Origin: Gymnothorax reevesii
Taxonomy: Eukaryota > Chordata > Actinopteri > Anguilliformes > Muraenidae
NCBI GenBank assembly: GCA_029721435.1
Contig: CM056587.1
Span: 19,228,667-19,292,666, forward strand
Direction: 5' to 3'
DNA length: 64,000 nt
Shown here piece by piece: positions 31,888-45,100 of this stretch (position 1 is its first letter; the number at the start of each line of letters is the position of its first letter). The notes under the pieces were generated by a model. It was not told where the DNA came from. It was given only the letters and a program-made list of their open reading frames with translations, and searched no databases. Made by a program: the position numbers and the translations under genes.

Positions 31888-32536
31888 GATGCTAAATATC
31901 TGGGGAATTGAGCCGTCACCCCTCTGTCGATTCTGTCAAGAGGAAGCGGAGTCAGTAGTCCATTTGTTTTGGTACTGTCCTGTAACAGCCCTTTTTTGGA
32001 TAAAGGTGCAAAATTGGATATCTCAGTATAATAGTATACAACTAGATTTATTTAAGCTATTACTGGGTGATGTAACTAAAGAAAAACATCAAATATGTAA
32101 TATAATTGTATATCTTGCAAAAATATTTATTTTCAGGTTGACATCTGTTGGGGAGTTAAGACTTGAGAGATTCAAGAATTTTGTCATGTATTACAGTAGA
32201 ATTGAGTGTGCGATGGCCTATGAGACGGGTCTTGTAATTTATGCCAAAAGATGGGATAAAATTCGGGAGGCTGAAGGTTGGGAATAACAAAGAGATGGAA
32301 TGGATGAGCTAATAGTTACAAATGCCAAAAATATAAAACTCTGTGAATGTAATCCTTATTGTATTGTATTTTATTTTAGTTTTTTTTTATTTTATTTTAT
32401 TTTATTTTTTGTTTTTCATGGGTGTGTGTTTTGTTGGGTGATGGTAGGAGGATTCATACTTAATTATATAACTGATTAAATGAATAAAGTTGTCCTCCAA
32501 AGTGGGGGGGTGGTGGCGGGATAGAAAAAAAAAAAA
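31888..32536 (+). mobile_element. 5'-truncated L1-like LINE 3' end nested in Tc1
   Basis: An open frame covers the end of ORF2, with a zinc-knuckle CRFCQEEAESVVHLFWYC (C-x2-C-x8-H-x4-C) and a stop after IREAEGWE at about 32285. A 3' UTR and an A-run at 32525-32539 follow. The duplicated target 'aaacatcttgtctt' lies at 31874-31887 and 32537-32550. The same uninterrupted stretch is found in Tc1 copy 1 ('aaacattttgtctttgcag'). Confidence 0.9.
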
Positions 32537-32660
32537 AAACATCTTGTCTTTGCAGTGTATTCAATTGATTATAAGTTGAAAAGGATTTGCAAATCATTGT
32601 ATTCTGTTTTTATCTACGATTTACATAACGTGCCAACTTCACTGGTTTTGGGTTTTGTAT

Positions 32661-32663
<3 letters not shown>

Positions 32664-32706
<43 letters not shown>
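32664..32706. repeat. (TA)n microsatellite, right part
   Basis: TA run directly after the right end of the Tc1 copy 2. Confidence 0.95.
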
Positions 32707-32709
<3 letters not shown>

Positions 32710-32989
32710 ATTGCTCAGAATGAAATGCTCCCAGTTAAGACAAATTCACCACTTTTTAAAATGCTATGGCATTGCGGTTAAAACAAAAACAGCAAAACAT
32801 CAAATTTGTTGTTGCAAATTTTATTTTTTTGACGCTTACATTGCCTGAATGTTGGTTTGAAGGCTCATTCCATGATTATTGATGCTAAAAAATTTGTTTA
32901 AACTGGTTTGAGGCAACATTATTCTGCAAAATTATCTTTGATTATCAGTTGTTCCAGTACAGTATATAAAGTGACATGAACTTTCAGCA

Positions 32990-33500
32990 ATACTTAAATA
33001 CTGCCACTGCACAGTAAGAAACACCATCAAATATTTCAAAGAGACAGGTTCGCTGAAAACTTGTGGCAATAGAGGTGCACAAGTAAAAAAAAAAAAAAAA
33101 AAAAAAATCACCGGTTGACAGCACGCCTACTCGGCATCAATATTTATAATAAGTATCAAGTTTTAAGTGTCAAGATCTACTATATCCAGACGCCTGTGTG
33201 AAAATGGTCTGATTGGTCGTGTTGCAGCCAGGAGCTGGTAACATCAAAAAAAAAAAAAAAGACTTGAGTTTGCTTGACATTCCAGGATTGGACACCAATG
33301 GACTGGGAACAAATCCTTTGGACCGATGAATCAAATTTGAAGTTTTCTTACCAAACGTTGAAAGAATGTCTGGGGAATGAACTTCAAACCATATGGAATG
33401 GTTTTTTGAGTGAGGAAATAAGAAATGTGAAAACTATGCTTGAAAGATTAAATGCTGCAATCAAAGAAAACACTAAATATGGACTTTTTCTCTCAAAAAG
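32990..33500 (+). pseudogene. Tc1-like transposase remnant
   Basis: Broken blocks read HCTVRNTIKYFKETGSLKT, then LCENGLIGRVAARSW, then DWTPMDWEQILWTDESNLKF. These recall the helix-turn-helix and first catalytic Asp of a Tc1 transposase. The region between the first Asp and the end is deleted, leaving LERLNAAIKENTKYG. A-runs at 33087 and 33247 interrupt it. No TIRs were assigned. Confidence 0.6.
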
Positions 33501-33560
33501 ACATTATTTTTGTCTAAACCATATATTGTTATTTGTTTTATTATTTTCATCTATTTGATC

Positions 33561-34820
33561 CAATATTGCATGAAATTAATACTTGAATAGTACTTGGTTT
33601 CTGATTTATCTTCATTTTGTCAACTGTATAATCATCTCTGCAAATCCATCAAGCAGACATGCACAACACTTAATTAGACTCCAAGAATGACCAGTGTTAG
33701 CAACACATATGATTTATACAGCGTCTACGACTTCTGGAGTCTGAATGGGTGGCCCTGCAGCAGAAATCGCTCAGTGATTTGGTAATTTGGTTGCAGTACT
33801 TCATTATACCACTGGAGGACCACAGATTAGGAAAATACAGGACTTCGCTTGATGGTATCACTATACCAACCATTTATACGGATGAAGAGCGGAGAACAGT
33901 TTTTTTTTTTTTTTTGCCGTAAGACGCACTTCACTTTTTGGCACCAAAACTGCTTTAGAAATGACAGTCATTCCCGGGGTGGGAGGTTTCTTCTAGAGGC
34001 AGAGATGACAGCAGCAGTAGTACCTCTGTGGTCCCAGTTTCTTAGGGGTGAGTAGGTTGCTTTGAGTATCTGTTTCGGCGAAGGCCAGTGAGGACCACCC
34101 CACGCAAGTGAAATAATTACCTCTAATATAAATTTCTTCACTTTGTTTGGCTCTTCGCAAGTTTCATAATTGAAAACCACGCATGTGAAATGATGAACTC
34201 TAGCCATCATGGATATTTTCATATTGTTGGATGTACACTGATGAAAACTTATAAAAGAGATTTCTGCACAATTAATCTATGCAGAATATTCATTTTATTT
34301 TCTAAGCTTTTGGTTAATCAGCCTTTGATCAGAGTATTCATCTGTCATTTTTACATACTTGTACCACCCAGAGTTCATTGTTAATTGATTATTCCCTCAT
34401 TTGTAACCACACCACCCTGCACATTCCTCAGCTCATCACAGCTCCATGCAATGTAATTAGGCCCCTAGCTTCCCTTATATTACCCCATTTCAGTGCATTA
34501 CCTTGTGAGTTTGTCAAGCCAGTAATCCCGAGTCCTCTCTATGAGCGGTTTCTGATTTCTGATACGCCCAGTCACGGTTTGGTTTTTTGATTTACAATTC
34601 CACCGAGTTCCCTGGGTTTGATTGATTACCTTTGCTGTATTTGTGATTGGAATTATGGCTTGTGATTTTTCTTTGGTGATTTGATTTTGGTATACCTACT
34701 TTATGATGTTATGATTTTGGGACTGAGCTGGATACTCCACACACTACCACCAATCCCCCCAGCCCCAACCCCCACAAGTCCATTCTCACTGCCTCTTACT
34801 GACCTAGATTGTACGACATA
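33561..34820. other. Unassigned sequence
   Basis: No gene recognised. Confidence 0.45.
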
Positions 34821-34828
34821 CTGTAGAG

Positions 34829-35135
34829 CAGGGGTGGGCAATCACGGTCCTGGAGGGCCGGTGTGTATGCTGGTTTTTATTCCTATCAATTACCCTGACT
34901 AATTGAGTTAATTGATTGCATGCACAAATATAGATTTTCGCAATAATACGATCAAAGGAAAATGTTTTATGAAGGGAGACAAGACTTGTCTTTGTAGTTT
35001 CATGATAATTTAAAGAAATGCACATGAAACGTCAGATTTCATAAATGGTTTGGCTAATTGAGACAATCAACTAATTAAAGGCCAGACGTTGGTGTGAAGA
35101 CCAGGGACAGATACGGCCCTGGCTGCCCACCTCTG
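34829..35135 (+). mobile_element. hAT-type MITE, copy 1 (307 bp)
   Basis: The ends are 'caggggtgggcaatc' and '...gctgcccacctctg', an imperfect inverted repeat of the hAT type. The 8-bp target duplication 'ctgtagag' lies at 34821-34828 and 35136-35143. No coding capacity. Its reverse-complement sister lies at 50743-51049. Confidence 0.93.
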
Positions 35136-35143
35136 CTGTAGAG

Positions 35144-35900
35144 TATCAATAAAACCTACTACCTGGATTATTGTCTGTGTCTTAGTTCTCCACCTGCCCT
35201 GTGTCACACTTGCCATTGCACCTCAGCGCTAACGCATGCAGGCATGAAAATGAGTGAGAAAAAAAAACTTATTGACCTACACAAAGCCACTATGTAAGGT
35301 GTCTGAAAATAATTGCCAAAATTACCCACTGTAGGGGCCTGCGTGTGTGCACGCGCGCAAATCTGCATAAGTCGACACGTTACTTGCGTTACGTTCACAT
35401 TACAAGCTTCATTGTTCAATTACAATTTTTTCTCAGCTAGTATGTGCTTTTCTTGACGGTTCACATTCATAATTACAGGTGACCTGTATCTAATTGTAGT
35501 GTGAAGGCATCAATCCTCCGAAACATATGCATGTGTACATTCATACATTTTTTCACAAGTCCTCTGCGTCCCCAACAACAAAGATTCCAAATGTGTGAGG
35601 GCAACTCATGGTATTCAAACTCGATTCAAACCAAGAAAATGGACGTTCTTGAGGGAAGTATATGGATGGGCTTTTGCTCCCGGGGATGGCCAACAGGTCC
35701 GCAGCTGTACGTGATGACATTGTTAAGGTGAAAAAAAAAAAAAGACAGCCAGGTTGGTTTTGTGGTTGTAATAGCGCACAGCACATGCATACAAACAAAA
35801 AGCTGCATGGATTCCAATGTGACCTGTTTCATTCATGTCGCATGGCTATGCATCATTTGCATCAATCTGGGACTACATTTGAAAGTGACTCAATTATGAT
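35144..35900. other. Unassigned sequence
   Basis: No gene recognised. Contains an A-run near 35732. Confidence 0.45.
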
Positions 35901-36980
35901 TTTATAAACTCTACACTTATTACTCTGGTAGATATCAAACCTATAATAGGTTAGATTATTTTTTATGTTTAAAAAAGATATATTGGTAATTAAACAATGT
36001 AATATTGGAGAAATTAACATATCAGATCAAGCTCCAATAAGCCTAATACTTGACCTGAATATGGGGAAAGGAAAAAGTCTCAGGAAGATGAATAATTCCC
36101 TCTTCCAAGATCAAGCCTTTAAAAAGAAGATAAAGGAGAGTATTGTTGAATATTTGCGCTTCAATGATTTTGAGGAAATAAATCCAATTACATTATGAGT
36201 GGGAGCTAAGGCAGTAATACGAGGGGAAATTATCTCATATGCATCAGCGAAGAGGCAGAATGAGGAAAAAATACAAAATCTTCGGAGGGAACAAAAAAGA
36301 ACTAATAGGGATGAAACAATGACTAAACTTAAAGAGAAGGGAGTAATACTGGATAAACTAATGACAAAAGAAATTGAGAAGTCTTTAGTCTTCGTAAAAC
36401 AATAATACTATGACGGTGGACCAAAATCTCTTAAAATCCTAGCATACAGATTAAGGAAACAAAATAAAAAGTCATATGTTACCAAAATAAAAGATCATAA
36501 CAGCAAAATATTAACAGAAAAAAAAAATGAAATAGCTGAAGCATTTGCAAAATATTATGAGCAACTATATCAATCAAAATCAGAAAATATAGATATCGAA
36601 AAATTTAAGACATACCTGGAAAATCTTCATCTCAGTCAAGTATCAAAAGAGCAAAATGAATTCCTGATTAAACCAATTACCGTCGATGAAATTACGAAAC
36701 AGACTAAAAAGCTTAAAAAATGGAAATCTCCTGGAGATGATGGGTTACTAATGAATTTTATAAGGAATTTATGCAGGTTCTGACACCAGTTCAGCAGAAA
36801 ATATTCAAGTATGCTTTAGATGAAGGAATATGGGCACCAACATGGAACTCATTTACAATAACTGTTATTAATAAAGAAGGTAAGGATGCAACAGCGTGCC
36901 CATCATATAGACCCATATCACTATTAAATAGTGATCAGAAATAACTATCCAGTATTCTAGCAAACAGACTCAAAGTATAG

Positions 36981-37585
36981 TGTTAAAGGAATTTTGATTT
37001 TATATTCCAAGTATTACCTTCACAAGAGAAACTCATACGACTCAGAGGAAAAAATCAGTCGGAAGCAGAGAAGTTAATATCCGTGCCAAAAATTGTTTAC
37101 TCTTCATACACAGAGTCCAAGTCAGCAAAATGGAGGATAAAAAGAAAGTCCTCTGGTATTTGTAGGAATATTCCATGGCGTTCTCCTCCCCTCGTGCTGA
37201 TTTACACATCACGAGAGCCCTCGCCGTCTCACGCAACCGCGTCAAGCTGTCTTGGGATGCACACATGCATCTTGTTAGGGAGGAGAGCACCTGCCTTCTC
37301 TCTCAGCCCTGGCTACAGCTTATTTTGCTATGGATTTCTATAAACACATAAACTTAGAGAAAGAGAAAAACATCTTGTCCTTGGTAAAGACATTCAGGTC
37401 TTTATGACTTTAGATAGGCTATACGTCATCACACCAGTACAGTTATGCAGGCCCCTGCTAAATTAGAAATATGTAAGCGCACACACAGACTAGGCCTATG
37501 AATTTATAAACTAAAACAGAATATGAGCAAGGACGGATAAGCAATTAATAATAATTAAATGAATCAAATAAAAAATGATTCCACA
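36981..37585. mobile_element. Solo LTR inserted in L1
   Basis: A 605-bp insert beginning TGTTAAAGG and ending CCACA, so it has the TG...CA ends of an LTR. It is flanked by the 5-bp duplication 'tatag' (36976-36980, 37586-37590). The L1 frame resumes right after it (PKIIKQDQCGYIPNR). No internal retroviral or Gypsy genes are present, so it is a solo LTR left by recombination. The superfamily cannot be told; orientation is not assigned. Confidence 0.8.
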
Positions 37586-38204
37586 TATAGTCCCAAAGAT
37601 AATCAAACAGGATCAGTGTGGATATATACCCAATAGATTACTCTCAGGCATTATAAGATGAACATTAAATGTTATTGAGTATTCCCTTAGAATGAAAAAA
37701 CAAACTCTTTTACTAACTCTAGATGCAGAAAAGGCTTTTGATCGAGTTTTATGGCCATTCATATTTGAAACATGCAGAGCCTTTGGATTTCATCCTGATT
37801 TTATTTCTTGGTTACAAGCAATGTACAATAACCCAAAATCACAAGTAAAGGTCATCGAAACTTTATCAAGACGATTTGAAATATTACAGGGGACAAGGCA
37901 AGGAGATCCGTTGTTGCCATTGATTTTTGCTTAATGTATAGAACATTTGGCAGAAGCTATTCGTCAGCATAAAAATATAAAGGGGATAAGCAGTGGTCAA
38001 GAAACTCATAAACTGGTTTTATATGCAGATGATATCATAGTGTACTTAACATCTCCAGATGGATCACTACTAGCCTTTTTCGATATAATACAACAATATG
38101 GTTGCTTTTCAGGATATAAACTAAATGATAGCAAATGTGAAACAATGTTCATAGGAATACAAATAGCAATGCACATTAAAGATCAATAAAGATCAAAATT
38201 ATCA

Positions 38205-38520
38205 TTGCTACCTCACAGCAAGAAGGTCGTGGGTTCGAATCTGGCCTGGTTGCATGTTCTCCCCGTGTTCGCGTGGGTTTACTCCGGGTCCTCCGGTTTC
38301 CTCCCACAGACCAAAGACATATCAGGCTAATTGGAGACACTAAATTGCCCATAGGTATGAGTGTGAGAGTGAATGGTCGGTGAATGGTGTGTGCGCCCTG
38401 CGATGGATTGGCAACCTGTTCAGGGTGGGTCCCTGCCTTTGCCCGTAGTCAGCTGGGATAGGCTCCAGCTCGCCCCGCGAGTGAGGAATAAGCGGGTATA
38501 GAAAATGGATGGATGGATGG
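38205..38520 (+). mobile_element. V-SINE-like tRNA-derived SINE
   Basis: The head keeps a B-box-like 'gggttcgaatctgg'. The central part, 'gcatgttctccccgtgttcg' to 'cctcccacagaccaaagaca', is the conserved core known from fish V-SINEs (and DANA/mermaid elements). The 3' tail ends in (ATGG)n. The 5' end, including the A box, is missing or diverged. It interrupts the L1 ORF2; no target duplication was found. Confidence 0.8.
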
Positions 38521-40170
38521 AATAACAATTCCAGAAAGCCTTGATCAATTATTTGATCATAACTTCAAAAAGCTAGAAAACAATATTAGACAAGATCTTA
38601 GTAGGTGGGGCACAACACCAGAGTCAATATTGGGAAGAATAGATACAATTAAAATGAATATCCTTCCACAAGATTTATTTCTTTTTCTGCCACTCCCTAT
38701 AGCATCATCTACATTCAAAATGTGGAATGGAATGTTGAGTAAATTTATATGGAATAATCGAAAACCAAGGATTAAATCTAGAAAATTAACACACTCAAAA
38801 GAAATCAGAGGTTTAGCCATTCCAAATCTACAAAACTACTTTAATGCAGCGCAAATTGTCACCATAATGACCTGGGCCAATGACATATCTTTGGCAAAAT
38901 GGCTCTCAATTGAAGGAGAGAGCGAGGAAATTTAAATTAAAACACTACCCTTTATCGAGTATAAGGATGTGAAGGCAGAAACTATACAAAATCAATGGGT
39001 AAATAACACACTCAGAATATGGAGAAGAATTTATAAAAACAAAGAATAAAAGAGGGTTTACTTTTACTTAGAGAAATCAGATGGGATTCAGACTTTAAAC
39101 CAAATAAAATGGATAGTATTTTTAAGGATATGGGCATCCAAAGGATTAAAACATACTCGCAAATGCTAAAAAATAAAAAGTTAGACTCTTTTGAACCTAT
39201 CTCCTTAACATTTAACTTGCCACAATCTCATTTTTTTAAGTACTTACAAATAAGAAGCTATTTGGGGAAACTTGTAAAAGAGGAAACAGTTACAAACCTG
39301 CACAACTTAATAAAATACACGATTAATAATCAGAATAATTAATCTAATAAAAATCAACTGTCTAAGATATATAAAATATTGGAAGCTGGTCTGGGGAAGG
39401 ATTGGTCCACAAAAACTAAATGGGAAAATGAGCTAAAAGTTCAATTTTTAAACGAAAAATGGGAAGAAGTTTGTATAGGAGCGCATAAAACAACCAACTC
39501 CAAATATTGGTGGGAATTCTCTTGGAAGATTCTTTCAAGATATTTTATAACTCAAAAAATGCAAGCAAAATATAAGAAATTCAGAATATAAATTGTTGGA
39601 AAAACTGTGCTGAAATAAATGCAGACTATCCTCACATTTTTTTTCTCTGCCCAATTTTAAAGAGTTTCTGGGAGGAAATAATAGGTTATATGAAAAAAAT
39701 TTTTGAAATTAGTCAAGGGATAGAACCAGAGTGCATTATCCTTGGCATTACACCACCAGAAATTAAGATAGACACCGATAAGCACCTGTTCCGAATCTTA
39801 AGGGTGGCGGCCTTGAGGCAGGTAACCCTTAATTGGCTGAAACCAGATGTACCTTCAATAAAAAAATGGAGGGAGACGATAAATTCAATTTCACAAATGG
39901 AGAAATTGGCATATTGTATAAGAAACCAAGAACCAGAATTTAAAGAAAAAATATGGGAAAAATGGTCAAGATATTAATTCTGTTTGCTCTGAATCGGGTC
40001 ATGTTGGAAGAAAAGTGGGTATTAACATAAATGTGAAGCAGATTGAGGTGCATGTATAGGCATCAAATGTAAAGTGATTACTGGAATTTTATTGTATTTT
40101 TTTTCCATCTTATTAATTTTTTTTTCTCCCCACCTGTTTCTTTTTTCACGCCTTTCTAAAATAAAAAAAG

Positions 40171-43100
40171 ATGGCAAAAGGAAAAAAGCATCATCAGGTG
40201 AATGTAAGTGTAAATTTCAGGGATTGCAATAAAAAGTAATTTACAAAATAATGATTTGAAGATTGTACATAAAGATCAGGTATCTTGCGTCCACACAGCC
40301 CTGAAAACATCAAATCTGTTTCATTACAGCAAAAAATCTCATTTGATTCACATCAGCCTGGTAATGTGAATGTTGCCTTAAAGGCAAAATATTCACAGAT
40401 TTTGTGTTTGTGGGGGGTTTTTTGACACTTTGGCCTGTATTTGCAAACAGGTTAGAGAGCTGGTGTAGCTTCATGTTTACACTGCTTGTGTCCTCGGCAT
40501 ATCCATTATGAGATAAAAGGCTAAATCGGATCAAAGATCAGCACAGATACGGTATGGGGCTATACGTTCTTTGCTGGACATTATGAAACAAAACTTCAAT
40601 GAATACTCTCAGAAATTTCTCACTGATTTCACAACTTCACAACACTGCCCCAGATATTTTCAGTGGAATGGTAAACAGGCCGTGACAGATGCTCAGCACA
40701 GTAATTAGTGGATACCTTCTGTGATAGAATTCTTAGAGGCACAGAGAGAGTGCCATGCGATTTGCTACATTTGACGGTTTTGTCCCCTGAATTTCACACC
40801 TCATTCACATTTCACACCTCATTCACCATCACTAACAAAGCTAAAGCTCACTTATTCTGAAACTGTAAGCCTACAAAGGATGTGCAGAACTGGCTGAAAC
40901 TATGCATGATTTTATGATGATGATCTCACCTCAGTTCTCCACCATTTTCTATGGCTGTTACCCCACTTCTGTTGTAGCGAAAGGTTTCTCCTCCATAGAA
41001 ATTAATGAGCAGTTCTCTCATAGAACATACCATTCTGATGACAGGGAACACCATATTCAATTCTCCAGTTAACAGCAGCATTACCAGAACATGGTGTGTT
41101 GTCCTGAATAAAAGTGCATGTACCACTGTCTGGAGTGGTGTACTCACTTCACCTCCAGGGAACAGAACCTTAAACAGCAAGAAGCAAAACTGTCCTGTTA
41201 ACGGACAGAAATGCTAAAAATTGTCGAGAAAATTGCATATGACGCGATCAATTATGCACTCCAAGTATGTGCTGCCTTTGGTACGTTTCTGGCTGACACA
41301 CTAGTATAGTGTTACAGCTGATAATTCAATTGTTTGCACAAAACAAGTGATATAAAAATGAATGTTGCCAGTGTTGTGTGCTCAGTAATCCATTGAAATG
41401 ATGCCATTATCAGGTCACAGCAATCATAAGGTCACAGCCATTATGAAGTATCCCAGAATGAGAATGTAAGACCCTATGAATGTAACATTCGCCATCTTAT
41501 AGCTTCCCTCAGACAATGAGAGCTGATAGGTTTATTGCTGCCTCGTTGATTGAACCGATTGGCTGAGATCTAGATTCTGAGCTCAATAATAGCAGAGAAT
41601 TAAAACGAGAGGTGTGAGAGAGATTAGAGCCAAGCTGAGACGGATGCCACAGCATTACTTTTATCAAGCGATGAAAGAATGACAGTCATAAGGGGACTGT
41701 TAGTCCTCTGAAAAGTATCTCATTAAAGCAGTTAAAGTCAACACTTTTTTCAGAACAGTGTGAACTTTCTAAATTCTTATGACATTCATCATTTGACAAT
41801 TACAAAAAATAAGAAAGAAGGAAAACTGGCCTGGCTCAAGCCAAAACGGGTTTTAAAAGAAAATGGCCATTATGTTATTGACGTGAAATTTCCAATCTCA
41901 TCTAACAACAAACAATCAACTGGAATAAACTATAATTAACAATAGGCTTTGCCAAACATCCCAATTCACAAAGTGACTGTTACTGAGCCTGCTCTCATGG
42001 TAGGCCTAATATTTATATTTACGCTTTGTGTTAATCGGGGATGGTCAAACAGCGGTGCCTAGCCAAACCTTACTGACGAAACAGTGTAACAAGTGCAGCT
42101 GTTCAGGAATGCTGAATGTCTTTTTTTTTAAGTAAACACTGTGCATTTGCTATCCAAAAAAAGTTCTAGCTTTTCTCCTTTACTTTTCAAGCTTCGCAGC
42201 TAGCTTCAGTAACATCTGTTGTTGATGACCGGTCGCTTCTCTTGAACTTGTCATGAACTGAGTTGGGGTGTGGAGGACGAGTGTCGCCAGGAGTCTCTTC
42301 CAATGTTTTATATAAACTCTCTCATTAGCCAACAGGTGGGTGTCGCGTTGCCATGACAACAGGCAGCGTGAGCAAGAGAGTTGTGGGCTCTGCTTGGGGC
42401 GCTGGTCAGGCTCTTTCGCTCCCACATAGTTCCTCTTCCCCTCGCCAAATACGCGCCCTGACTGCTGCCGTCATCACGCGCTCCCCGACCAGAGACGATA
42501 TTTTTTCTAGTGTCATCTTCAAAGCACCCGCCGCCGACACTGAACTGAGGACAAGATGAATGAGCCTGGATGCGCGTGTCAGGAGGGGAGGCAGAATGCT
42601 TGTTCTGCCTGGCAAAAACACCTGCTATTCTGCTTGAGATGCTTTTATTCAAAAATAACAGAAAGGATATTGCAGCGAGAGGATGAAAGGCTGAAAAACA
42701 ACAGAAAAAGGAGGGGAGAGAGAGACAGATCAGAGCCGAGCAGAGAAGGATATGTGTCTTTCATGGTGAGATCAGAGAATCGTATTCATGAGGGAGACTA
42801 CTCGACTCATAAAACAGCTCACAGGAACAGATCTTAGTTAGGCGGAAGACAAAGAATAAACTTATGACTGAATCTTCACTCAGGAAATATATAAGGAGAG
42901 GATCTCAATTAAATTTTAAATAGGCTGCTATACCTTGCGTATTGTCCGCGCAATGGTGAATTTTGCAAAGTAGGATGCAAATCCCGCAAACAAAACCGTG
43001 GTTGTTCAGCGGAATCGTCATCATCTCAGAGCAAAAGAGAGTACGAGCCTTGCTCTGTTCATATTACTGTTAAATCTTTGGACTCAAGTTTTGTTTTGGT

Positions 43101-43626
43101 GTGTGTATGCGTGGTCAGAATCATGACCATAATTTTCTCTCAGTTAATTTTTTTTTTTTTAACCTGACTCAGGAGCTGTTCCACAATGCAGGCTCACTGA
43201 GGTAGTTGGATAATCTGAAAATACGTATCATGTGATGCTCTCAAATGTTTTTCAGAAACCGATTACCTCGTAACTTATCAAACCTAATTGCTTTTAAGGA
43301 CAGTACGTTTAAAAAATCATGGTATATACACAAAAAATTGGGATGTAATATTTAATGGACATTTAACTACAGTTGTAAAAATTTTATGTCAAGTGGTTCC
43401 AGACCACTGAGTTCAGGCAGAAAAAGTGATAATGCATGACTTCCACTTAAGCTATTCATTAAACTGGCCTAAAGTCTTTGAATTCAATGAGAAGTTACTT
43501 AACCCCATAAAACCTACAGACCCATATATGGTTCCATCAAATGCAGCTGCTGTATTCAAACCTCTGGAACTTCAGGCTGATTTCAAATTCTCTTGGAGAT
43601 CCCAAGTTTTCCTATAATCCCAAATA
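40171..43626. other. Unassigned intergenic sequence
   Basis: About 42340-42760 is more GC-rich than its surroundings, with several overlapping open frames on both strands and none recognisable. It might be an unannotated first exon or promoter, but no evidence decides. The rest is AT-rich without support for genes. Confidence 0.4.
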
Positions 43627-45100
43627 CAGTCATAAGAAAAATAAAATACACCCTCTTTGAGTTATATCAGCTGGTTCGATTCAGATCTTAAAATTCTGTA
43701 CATCTAACCTCAAGTGTACACACAACTGATTCCACTGTGCCATTATTTATTTATTTTTTTGCAAAAATTCAGCCAAAATGCAGAAGCCATGCATGAAAAA
43801 CTAAGTACACCCTTACTGCTTTCACAGGAATTGAGAAGGTAATCAATAGCCAGATGTTGCTGATCAAATCCACCTGAATAGAAGCAGAGTTTTTGGCAGT
43901 TTGCTAGTCTGGATCATTTAGGAGTGTGTTAACACAATCCCAAGAGGAAATGACATCAGCAATCATCTTAGTGAAGCAATTGTTGCGATCATCCATATGG
44001 GTAGGGTTATAAGGCCATTTCCAAACAATTTGAAGTCCATCGTTCTACAGTGAGGAAGATTATTCTCAGGTGGAAAACATTCCCAACACTTACAAACGTT
44101 CCCAGGATTGGACATCCCAACAAGTTCACCCCAAGGTCAGACCATGCAATGCTCAGAGAAACTGCACAAAACTCAAGAACTACATTAAGGAGTGCAGGCC
44201 TTAGTTAGCATGTTAAAGTTCAAGATAGTACAATTCGAAAAAGACTGAACAAGTACGGCTTGTTTGAAAGGGTTGCCAGAAGAAAGCCTCTTCTTTCCAA
44301 ACAAACATGGCAGCATGGTAAAGTTTGCTAAGTTGCATCTGAATAAACCGCAAGCCTTCTGGAACAAAGTCCTTTAGACAGAGGAGACCAAAGAGGAGTT
44401 GTGGGCTTAAAGCATAGTGGCACGTCTGGTGCAAACCAAAAGACAGCGTATCAACACAAACACCTAATATCACCTGTCAAGCTTGGTGATGGAGGGGTGA
44501 TGATTTGGGCTTTTTTTTGCAGCCACAGAACCTGGACACCTTGCAGACATTGAGTCGACCATGAACTCCTCTGTGTACCAAAGTATTCTAGAGCCAAATG
44601 TGAAACCATCTGTACGACAGCTGAAGCTTAGATGCAACTGGGTCATGTAACAGGACAATGATCCCAAGCACACCAGCAAATCTATGACAGAATGGCTGGA
44701 ATAGAGAAAAATCAAGGTGTTGCAATCGCCAAGTCAAAGTCCAGACCTTGCCTCAACTAAAATGCTGTGGCAGGACCTTATGAGAGCTGTACATAAACCA
44801 ATGCTCTAAAACATCAATGAACAGAAGCAATGTTATAAAGATGAGTGAGGCAAAGTTCGTCCACCACGATGTGAGAGACTGATAAAATCACATAGAAAAT
44901 GATGCATTCAAGTTATTGCTGCTAAAGGTGGTATCACAACCTATTGAATCATTGGGTGTACTTAGTTTCTCCACAGATGACGTCTGCATTCTGGCTGAAA
45001 TTTGGTTTAATAAGTAATGGCGCAGTGGAATCTGTGTGTTGTTTTTGACCTGCAGATTTGCCCAATTTTAGGACCTGACAAGGACCATCTGATTTATTTG
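43627..45100 (+). mobile_element. Degenerate Tc1-like transposon
   Basis: It begins after TA with 'cagtcataagaaaaataaaa' and has long subterminal inverted repeats ('gattccactgtgccattatt' near 43729, inverse near 45010-45035, and 'aagtacaccc' near 43803, inverse near 44954). Dead transposase blocks include STIRKRLNKYGLFERVARRK, then QDNDPKHTSKSMTEWL, then a MLWQDLMRAVHK end. Stops occur throughout. The right end is eroded, so 45100 is approximate. Confidence 0.8.

Larger units (their letters stand above)
30379..32657 (+). mobile_element. Tc1-like transposon, copy 2, with nested L1 fragment
   Basis: It begins 'caaaacccaagatcagtgca' and ends 'cactggttttgggttttg', TA-flanked within a TA microsatellite. 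It is the same family as 1313-2834, and most of the sequence aligns by eye. Subtracting the L1 insert (about 650 bp) leaves about 1.63 kb, the full family length. Confidence 0.92.
35900..40170 (+). mobile_element. L1-like LINE, ORF2 remnant with two insertions
   Basis: The tail of an endonuclease domain (RLDYFL-like, then ISDQAPISLIL) is followed by the linker and reverse transcriptase: KSPGDDGL, LTLDAEKAFDRVLWPF, QGTRQGDPLLP and the catalytic box YADDIIVY. After the SINE it resumes GITIPESLDQLFDHNFKKL and runs through to a Cys/His region and the C-terminus KEKIWEKWSRY with a stop at about 39976. Internal stops (for example at 36196, 36403 and 37932) and frameshifts make it inactive. Start and end are approximate; the 3' end is taken at the A-rich stretch near 40160. 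Confidence 0.85.

Noticed and set aside
38205..38300. Functional tRNA gene
   Set aside because: Only a B-box-like part is present and it continues into a SINE core; no cloverleaf can be formed.
42308..42652. 114-codon minus-strand frame in the GC-rich island
   Set aside because: Several frames are open at once because of composition; no homology seen.
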